DNA of 52,492 nt from Arcticibacter svalbardensis MN12-7 (GTDB lineage: Bacteria > Bacteroidota > Bacteroidia > Sphingobacteriales > Sphingobacteriaceae): positions 1-52,492 of the forward strand of contig NZ_AQPN01000032.1 in NCBI RefSeq assembly GCF_000403135.1, in the 5' to 3' direction. The position numbers were made by a program, and so were the translations under genes. How positions within the stretch are numbered: the stretch's first letter is position 1; every line of letters starts with the position of its first letter. Below are positions 46,573-52,492 of this stretch, one piece after another. The notes under the pieces are model-generated. The model worked only from the letters and a program-made list of their open reading frames with translations. It was not told the DNA's origin and ran no database searches.

Positions 46573-48006
46573 ATGAAAGAAGAAAATATATCAGTTTTTG
46601 ATATGTTTAAAATAGGCGTTGGTCCCTCTAGCTCGCATACACTGGGTCCATGGAGAGCCGGAAATATGTTTATAACAAAGCTGGAATGCGCATTCCCATT
46701 GGACCAAATAAAATCGTTGAAGGTTCATTTATATGGATCACTTGCTAAAACCGGTATAGGTCATGGAACTGATATTGCAGTAATGCTTGGTTTATGTGGT
46801 TATGGAGCAGAAACAATAAATACCGATCAGATTCCAATACTGATTGAAGAAATCAGAGCGAAGCAGTCGCTACTGATAAATGGCCAACATGCAGTTAAAT
46901 TTTCTGCCGAAAATATTATTTTTCTTTATCAGGAATCGTTGCCATTTCATCCTAACGCTTTGACATTTATTGCCGATTTGGGCGATAAGGGAGAATTTAT
47001 AGAAACCTACTATTCTATTGGGGGAGGTTTTATAATCACTGAAACACAAAGAAATCGCGAGCAGACCTTTAAAGAATCTCTACAATTACCCTATCCAATA
47101 AATTATGCATCCGATCTTTTATCATACTGTGAGCAGACCTCGCTGCCCATTTCTGCACTCGTTTTTGAAAATGAAAGATTATGGAAAGATGAATCTGCTA
47201 TCCGAAAGGATCTTCTACATATTTATAAGATCATGCAGGAATGTATATTTAAAGGCTGTCATACCAATGGAGTATTACCAGGGGGATTAAATGTGCAACG
47301 AAGAGCTGCCCGGATGAATAATGATCTTCTAAAAGCTGAATCCTTTTCAGAGTACCCGGAATGGCTTAATGCGATTCAAAAAACCGGACAAGGCTTTAAT
47401 TATACGCTCGATTGGGTAAGTTGCTTTGCATTAGCCGTAAATGAAGTGAATGCCTCATTCGGGCGCGTAGTTACAGCCCCTACAAATGGCGCAGCTGGAG
47501 TAATACCCGCTGTTCTTCAATATTATATTACATTTTGTGAGGGTCATACTGAAGATAAAATCATAAACTTTCTTCTTACCGCAGCAGAGATTGGCAGCAT
47601 TTTTAAAAAAGGTGCTACTATTTCAGCAGCTATGGGAGGATGTCAGGCAGAAATTGGAGTTTCCTCCGCAATGGCTGCTGCTGGCTTAACCGAAGTACTT
47701 GGCGGCAGCCCTAAACAATGTTTAATGGCAGCAGAAATTGCCATGGAGCATCATTTGGGCTTAACCTGTGACCCTATAGGTGGTCTGGTTCAGATTCCTT
47801 GTATCGAACGCAACGCAATGGGTGCCATAAAAGCCATAACAGCTTCACAACTAGCACTAAGGAGCGACCCTCAACTCGCAATAGTTTCTTTAGACCATGT
47901 AGTCAAAACCATGTGGGAAACTGCAATTGATATGAATTCCAAATACAAAGAAACCTCTGAAGGGGGATTAGCTTTAAACATTCCAATCAGCTTAAGTGAA
48001 TGCTAA
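46573..48006 (+). CDS. sdaA: L-serine ammonia-lyase, fused alpha and beta domains
   Basis: An iron-sulfur enzyme that turns L-serine into pyruvate and ammonia. The start [15 protein letters not shown] at 46,573 is preferred: the longer frame adds 13 residues without family likeness. The 477-residue chain has the small domain ([17 protein letters not shown]) and the catalytic domain, with [22 protein letters not shown] and cysteines [24 protein letters not shown] that hold the 4Fe-4S cluster. Length and both domains match the single-chain bacterial type. It stands alone between a convergent-free upstream region and a terminator. Confidence 0.95.
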   Translation: MKEENISVFDMFKIGVGPSSSHTLGPWRAGNMFITKLECAFPLDQIKSLKVHLYGSLAKTGIGHGTDIAVMLGLCGYGAETINTDQIPILIEEIRAKQSLLINGQHAVKFSAENIIFLYQESLPFHPNALTFIADLGDKGEFIETYYSIGGGFIITETQRNREQTFKESLQLPYPINYASDLLSYCEQTSLPISALVFENERLWKDESAIRKDLLHIYKIMQECIFKGCHTNGVLPGGLNVQRRAARMNNDLLKAESFSEYPEWLNAIQKTGQGFNYTLDWVSCFALAVNEVNASFGRVVTAPTNGAAGVIPAVLQYYITFCEGHTEDKIINFLLTAAEIGSIFKKGATISAAMGGCQAEIGVSSAMAAAGLTEVLGGSPKQCLMAAEIAMEHHLGLTCDPIGGLVQIPCIERNAMGAIKAITASQLALRSDPQLAIVSLDHVVKTMWETAIDMNSKYKETSEGGLALNIPISLSEC

Positions 48007-48029
48007 TCAGGAATGGCATTAAACAAAAT

Positions 48030-48060
48030 AACCCGTCTCAATTATACACTGAGACGGGTT
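48030..48060. terminator. Bidirectional terminator between sdaA and the TonB receptor
   Basis: Arms 48,030-48,040 (AACCCGTCTCA) and 48,050-48,060 are perfect 11-bp complements with a 9-base loop. On the minus strand a T-rich tract (TTATTTTGTTT) follows; on the plus strand ACAAAAAATC follows, so the minus-strand gene is the better served. Confidence 0.8.
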
Positions 48061-48078
48061 ACAAAAAATCATAAATCC

Positions 48079-51000
48079 TTAATTAAACAGATACCTGATT
48101 CCAAGTTGTCCCTGCCATCTAGACAATTGACTAACATCGTTCCTGGTTGAATTAACAATAGGAATGACATTAGTAGCATCAAGATAAGGAAAAGCATAAG
48201 TTGCTTTTCCTGTAGTAGCATCCAGCCCTTTGTATGTCAGGACAGTTGCTGATCCAAAATTATTTCCATTAAATGCTGTTTTATATAATCCCCAATCGCG
48301 ATTCAGGAAATTACCCACATTAATAATATCAAAAGAGATTCTTAATGTATTTTTAGTTTTTCCACTTTGAATAAAAAAGTCCTGTGTAATATTCAAATCA
48401 GCCCTTTTAAAGTACGGAAGAATACCTGCATTTCTTTCTGCAAACTGTCCACGGTGTTTGCTCAAATAAGAATCCTGTCCAATGAAATTATTTAACTGAG
48501 TCCAAAGCTGATCAGGAGTACGCAAATCAGTAACTGCATTCGGAACAAGAATGATATCCCCCTTATTTTCAGGAATGAACATCAAATCGTTTGTAGTACC
48601 ACCATCATTATTTATATCTCCACTTGTTACATAAGATACCGCACCATTATTAGCAGCTTCAAAAATTATACCTACCGATGTAGCATAATTCTTCAGGTAC
48701 TCTTTGCGATAAGATAGAGAGGCAATAACACGGTTTGGCTGCACATAAGAGCTGTTTGATAATACATCAGCATTTGGATCGCCAGCTACAGGTCTGCCAC
48801 TCCAGATCGAACTTGCTGTTGAACCTCCATCATTAACGTCCTTTGATCCACTATGCGTGTAAGCTACATTGGCATAAAAGCCTGAAGCAAAATTTTTCTG
48901 CAACTGTGCAGTAATGAAATAAGAATATCCCTTTTTAGTATTCCTCATGTAATACAATCCTGTAATTCCAGGGTTTGCAGCAGTAGCCGCTGCAGCTGCT
49001 GGAGTTCTATTTTTAGAGGCATAACGAATTTGTCCTTCCACACCAGGAAGTACTGTAGTTTCATCTGATAAAACTAAATTCTGATGATAGATCGCATTCA
49101 GATCTTTTGTATAAGCACCTTCCAGGGTTCCGATGATCCCCCATGGAAGACGTTGATCTACGGCTAAATTTGTACGGAAGATCTTCGGGTATTTAAGATT
49201 AGGATCAGCGACATCCAATTCGTAAGAAGTATTTGCAGTTGCACTACCTGCGGCAGGACGATTTGCATCCACATCAGGATTAAAGATCAACCTTGAATCA
49301 GTAGGTGTAGCTGCCTTTGTAATAGTATATGAGCCAAATAGCAATCCATTATTGGATGCCTGGTTGGAAATCCATACAAAAGGAACAGTACCTGCAAATA
49401 AACCTGCACCACCTCGAACTTGTGTAGTTTGATCAGCATTTACATCCCAGTTAAATCCTATACGGGGAGAAACCTGGATCCTATTTTTTGGAAGCTTAGA
49501 AGGGTCAACCTTTACTCCTTGTTGAAAAGTTAATGCCGCAGCATTTGGATTTTCATCAAGGGTTGTTGGAAATGCATCGTAGTCTGCCCTTACTCCATAA
49601 GTTAGCTTAAAGTTATCGGTTACACTATACTTATCTTGTACATATAAACTCCAGATAGAAGCTTTGATTTTAGCAAATGGAAATGATCCATCTGATAAGG
49701 CTGAAAACCGCGTAGTATAAGCTGCCGCTGGTAAACCGTTTATAAAGTCGGAAGCTGAATTGTAGGTATACAAGCCATTGTAAGTAGGAGCAAATCCATT
49801 TTCATAACTTTGACTTTGGAAACTGGTTCCTAATGTAAACTCATGTCTACCGGAATACAGAGTAAAGTCGTCCGAAAACTGAACAATATCTGTATTCAAT
49901 AAGTTTCCTGCTGTATAAAGCTCATATCCAAAACTGGTGGCAGTAGCAGTAGCTGCTGTGGTAACCACTCCGGCAGCACTGCTTGTTCCATTACCAATAT
50001 CAACCATTGGCAAAGAGCCTGAACCTAGAGAAGTACGAAAATCGCGCAAAGCCGAATAACCAAAAGTCAATCTGTTTGACATACTGTTACTAATCCGGGT
50101 GTTCAACTCCACTATACCAATGTTAAAGTTATTGTTGATGGTGTAACCAGAGCCATAGAAAGGCAGCGTATTTATACCTGGCGCACGGGTACTACCATAG
50201 CCAACTCCTGCATTTGAAATACCTGAATTACTTGCAGGTTGATTACGATAAGATTTCAAATAAAAATACTTCGCACTTAATGTATTCTTACTGTTGATGT
50301 TCCAGTCTAATTTAACTGTTGCCTTATCACTATAGGTATCATAGTTATAATTTTCATACGGTCCCGGATCATAACCATATTTTGTTGTTAATGTATTGGC
50401 AATATCATCCAATGTGGATGCCTGTACCTGCGAAACATTCGCACCACTCAGGCCACTTCTACCAGCCAGATAATTTGTTACTGGTGGCTGACTGATCCTT
50501 TCCTGCTCTCCTGAAACAAAGAAAAATAGTTTATTCTGAATAATGGGACCACCAAAACTAGCACCTGTTTGTCTGTAATCAAATGGAGTTTCAGGAATAT
50601 CGGTTACTCCAGCTTTATAGCCGGTCAATGTAGTACTGCGGATATAATCATATACTGTAGCCTTGAAAGTATTAGTACCTGATTTAACTACAGTATTCAC
50701 ACCTGCACCTGTAAAGTTTCCCTGTCTTACATCAAAAGGGGCAATATCAACCTGAATCTGGTCAATTGCATCTAATGATATAGGCTGAGAACTAGTTTGT
50801 CCTCCTAAAGTACCCGACAAACCAAAGGAATTATTAAACAATGCACCATCAACGGTAATGTTGTTATAAAGGCCACTACGACCTCCAAAGCTCAACCCAT
50901 TTGCTGAAGGAGTAAGTTTAGTAAAATCAGTAAGAGATCTGCTGATTGTAGGTAAACTCTCAATCTGTGCACGACTAATCGTTTCACGTGCACCTGTACG

Positions 51001-51405
51001 GGAGGAATTAATTACTTTTCCAGAGTTTCCTGTTACGGTAACTTCCTGAAGTGTTGTATTATCCTCTTGAATGCGGGCATCAATCCGCTGTTCCTGACCG
51101 ATGGACAAGGTAAGGTCCTCCCTTTTAAATTCTTTGAATCCGATATAGGTTACACGAAATGTATAAGGACCACCAACTCTTAAATTTGGCAAGTTAAACC
51201 GTCCATCTGAGCGACTCATAGTAGAGTACAAAGTACCAGTAGGAATATGCGTTACAATTACACTCGCACCTGGGATTGACTGTCCCTGACTATCAGAGAC
51301 TACACCGCTCACACTAGCAGTAGTAACACCTTGAGCAACTGCCTGTTTACTTATGAAAAAGCAAAGGCCTGTCACTAATAAATACAGAAGTAAATTCTTC
51401 TTCAT
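48079..51405 (-). CDS. Oar-like TonB-dependent outer-membrane protein
   Basis: A 1,108-residue protein of the Oar/OmpA-related receptor type. It has a signal peptide (residues 1-24, ending QAVAQ), a carboxypeptidase-regulatory-like domain (GVVSDSQGQSIPGASVIVTH), a plug with ISRAQIESLPTISRSLTDFTKLTP and SFGGRSGLYNNITVDGALFN, then a barrel including DFRQ-type strands and ending GQLGIRYLFN. No SusD partner lies next to it. Proteins of this kind are widespread in Bacteroidota and may import peptides or proteins or act in adhesion. It has its own promoter region and ends before a shared hairpin. Confidence 0.93.
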   Translation of the reverse strand: MKKNLLLYLLVTGLCFFISKQAVAQGVTTASVSGVVSDSQGQSIPGASVIVTHIPTGTLYSTMSRSDGRFNLPNLRVGGPYTFRVTYIGFKEFKREDLTLSIGQEQRIDARIQEDNTTLQEVTVTGNSGKVINSSRTGARETISRAQIESLPTISRSLTDFTKLTPSANGLSFGGRSGLYNNITVDGALFNNSFGLSGTLGGQTSSQPISLDAIDQIQVDIAPFDVRQGNFTGAGVNTVVKSGTNTFKATVYDYIRSTTLTGYKAGVTDIPETPFDYRQTGASFGGPIIQNKLFFFVSGEQERISQPPVTNYLAGRSGLSGANVSQVQASTLDDIANTLTTKYGYDPGPYENYNYDTYSDKATVKLDWNINSKNTLSAKYFYLKSYRNQPASNSGISNAGVGYGSTRAPGINTLPFYGSGYTINNNFNIGIVELNTRISNSMSNRLTFGYSALRDFRTSLGSGSLPMVDIGNGTSSAAGVVTTAATATATSFGYELYTAGNLLNTDIVQFSDDFTLYSGRHEFTLGTSFQSQSYENGFAPTYNGLYTYNSASDFINGLPAAAYTTRFSALSDGSFPFAKIKASIWSLYVQDKYSVTDNFKLTYGVRADYDAFPTTLDENPNAAALTFQQGVKVDPSKLPKNRIQVSPRIGFNWDVNADQTTQVRGGAGLFAGTVPFVWISNQASNNGLLFGSYTITKAATPTDSRLIFNPDVDANRPAAGSATANTSYELDVADPNLKYPKIFRTNLAVDQRLPWGIIGTLEGAYTKDLNAIYHQNLVLSDETTVLPGVEGQIRYASKNRTPAAAAATAANPGITGLYYMRNTKKGYSYFITAQLQKNFASGFYANVAYTHSGSKDVNDGGSTASSIWSGRPVAGDPNADVLSNSSYVQPNRVIASLSYRKEYLKNYATSVGIIFEAANNGAVSYVTSGDINNDGGTTNDLMFIPENKGDIILVPNAVTDLRTPDQLWTQLNNFIGQDSYLSKHRGQFAERNAGILPYFKRADLNITQDFFIQSGKTKNTLRISFDIINVGNFLNRDWGLYKTAFNGNNFGSATVLTYKGLDATTGKATYAFPYLDATNVIPIVNSTRNDVSQLSRWQGQLGIRYLFN

Positions 51406-51742
51406 TTCTTGATCGCGTTAATTTTAATTTCCAGCAAAGAAGAAGTAATAGTACTAAATTAATGTTAAATTTAAATTAACTTTCTGATTATGTTACCATA
51501 ATGACAACAGATGTAACATATTTTTTTAAATATTAAATTGACTAATAAATGACAATATTAATAATCAGGATAATTAAATCCTTCCCTACACTCAGCCCAT
51601 ATCGCAATAAATAAGCTGTAAAATAATAAATCCTCAAAGCAACACCTTTAAAAAAGATGTTACTTTGAGGATTTATGCCTTAATGAGAATCAATCCCGAA
51701 GGCGACTCTCGCACATATACCTGAATCAAAAAGCCTTAGCCC
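51406..51742. other. 337-base spacer with terminator
   Basis: No gene is seen. It holds the hairpin at 51,626-51,676 (downstream of the small lipoprotein on the minus strand) and, near 51,406-51,520, the promoter region of the TonB receptor, which is very AT-rich. Confidence 0.6.
51626..51676. terminator. Hairpin terminator of the small lipoprotein gene
   Basis: Arms 51,626-51,644 and 51,658-51,676 pair in 18 of 19 positions (ATAAATCCTCAAAG core) with a 13-base loop. The minus-strand gene at 51,743 reads into it. The core is shared with the terminator at 22,277-22,336. Confidence 0.75.
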
Positions 51743-52009
51743 TTATTTTGCAGGTGTTAAAGGAGTAGCAGGTGCATTAGCTGCTTGAGGTTTGTAGATT
51801 GCGCCAGTAGCAAAATCAACAATCGTTGCAGGCAAGAAAATAATAATATCCGCGATCAAAGCTCCTGCCCGAATAGGTCTTGAAGGTTCTCCAGCAGCAG
51901 GTTTAGTTCTTTGATATTGATTAACAGGTCCGCCAAATAAAGTGGCACATGAACTCATTGAGCTGATTAGCAATACAGCTACTAAAAGGTTTGATAAAGT
52001 TTTTTTCAT
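51743..52009 (-). CDS. Small lipoprotein, unknown function
   Basis: An 88-residue lipoprotein: signal peptide MKKTLSNLLVAVLLISSM with lipobox SMSSC (Cys21). The mature part starts ATLFGGP and contains a hydrophobic segment IRAGALIADIIIFLPATIVDFATGAIYKP (about residues 46-74), so it may be buried in or pressed onto the membrane, followed by a Pro/Ala-rich tail. Similar small proteins with an ALIADI..PATIVDFATGAIYKP block occur in Bacteroidota, but no function is known. It stands alone, with a terminator downstream. Confidence 0.75.
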   Translation of the reverse strand: MKKTLSNLLVAVLLISSMSSCATLFGGPVNQYQRTKPAAGEPSRPIRAGALIADIIIFLPATIVDFATGAIYKPQAANAPATPLTPAK

Positions 52010-52119
52010 GATTAATATTTACATTGAAGTCATAAAGAAACAATAGATTAATTTTTGCTATTACCTTTCCTTCAATACGCCGTGAAAGTAGCACTTTATT
52101 GTGAAGGAATAAAATTATA

Positions 52120-52323
52120 TTATTTCACAATTTTCATATTACCATAAGAAGGCAATGCGTCGTAAGACCTCAAACCTATCGTCCCTTTAACGAACTCGTT
52201 ATCGTTTATTTTCAACACCGGTTCCCGTTCATTATCCAGAAAAACACGAATATCAGCACCCTTTGCTTCCACCTTTAACTTATACTTCTTTTCAGGCTCC
52301 ACTTTCCTTTTTATCTTACACAT
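52120..52323 (-). pseudogene. 3' fragment of a concanavalin-like (LamG/GH32-C-type) domain gene
   Basis: A 67-codon frame reading KKYKLKVEAKGADIRVFLDN, then VLKINDNEFVKGTIGLRSYD and YGNMKI. The strand order looks like the last beta-sheet of a concanavalin-like lectin domain as in laminin-G, DUF1080 or GH32 C-terminal modules. The frame is closed upstream by TAG three codons before the ATG, and nothing there looks like the rest of a domain. So it is probably the end of a lost gene. A complete tiny gene is the less likely alternative. Confidence 0.55.
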
Positions 52324-52492
52324 CAAAGTAAGCTAAAATCCAATAAACAATAATCTTAATAGTTGGTCTATTTGTCTCATTTTGATTGTGGTCATTGGAA
52401 CCCACAAGTGATTGAATGAGATGACAAAAAAAATTATCTTTGAGTACATGACAAGTATCCAATAGGTATACAGGAAAACCAAGCTAAATCAT

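Noticed and set aside
1-52492. CRISPR arrays, tRNA and rRNA genes
   Set aside because: No regular repeat-spacer pattern, tRNA cloverleaf or rRNA sequence was recognised on either strand.

Overview
The window looks like the chromosome of a Bacteroidota bacterium, most likely Sphingobacteriaceae (Pedobacter-like). The evidence is two TonB-linked SusC/Oar-type outer-membrane proteins with carboxypeptidase-like N-terminal domains, a SusD lipoprotein, lipoboxes followed by CKK, a giant hybrid sensor kinase with a periplasmic propeller, a 1.1-kDa-residue-class SecA with a zinc tail, and general AT richness. The genus is inference; the phylum is well supported. No rRNA, tRNA or CRISPR array is visible.

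Positions 1-17,250 are an accessory region. It holds an intact small serine recombinase (50-676) and a decayed 5' copy of the same gene (14,774-14,912). Between them lie an AraC regulator/short-chain dehydrogenase pair, a 3' relic of an IS256-family transposase with a strong hairpin, a TonB receptor cluster with a membrane-anchored AraC regulator, a cholesterol-dependent-cytolysin-like lipoprotein that ends before domain 4, a TetR regulator, a secreted erythromycin-esterase-family protein, and a decayed IS982-family element that sits just upstream of the recombinase relic. Four copies of an imperfect dispersed repeat lie in the spacers. A pair of near-identical 22-bp sites (core ATGTA-N8-TACAT) lies upstream of the cytolysin-like gene and of the esterase gene, on either side of the TetR gene, suggesting a small regulon.

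Positions 17,250-34,100 are mostly housekeeping: a methyltransferase, a SirB1-like protein, prfB with its programmed +1 frameshift (internal AGGAGG and CTT-TGA-C), pgi, then a minus-strand run secA - M20 amidohydrolase - unknown exported protein - dnaG - yraN - glutamine cyclotransferase, then purD and a TlpA-like thioredoxin protein. Strong bidirectional hairpin terminators separate the convergent genes.

Positions 34,300-52,492 hold outer-membrane nutrient handling: a susC-susD-metallophosphatase operon, a divergent PepSY-type membrane protein with a Fur-box-like palindrome in the shared spacer, a 1,398-residue hybrid two-component sensor that lacks the usual AraC output domain, L-serine ammonia-lyase, an Oar-like TonB receptor, a small lipoprotein, and the truncated 3' end of a concanavalin-like domain gene at the right edge.
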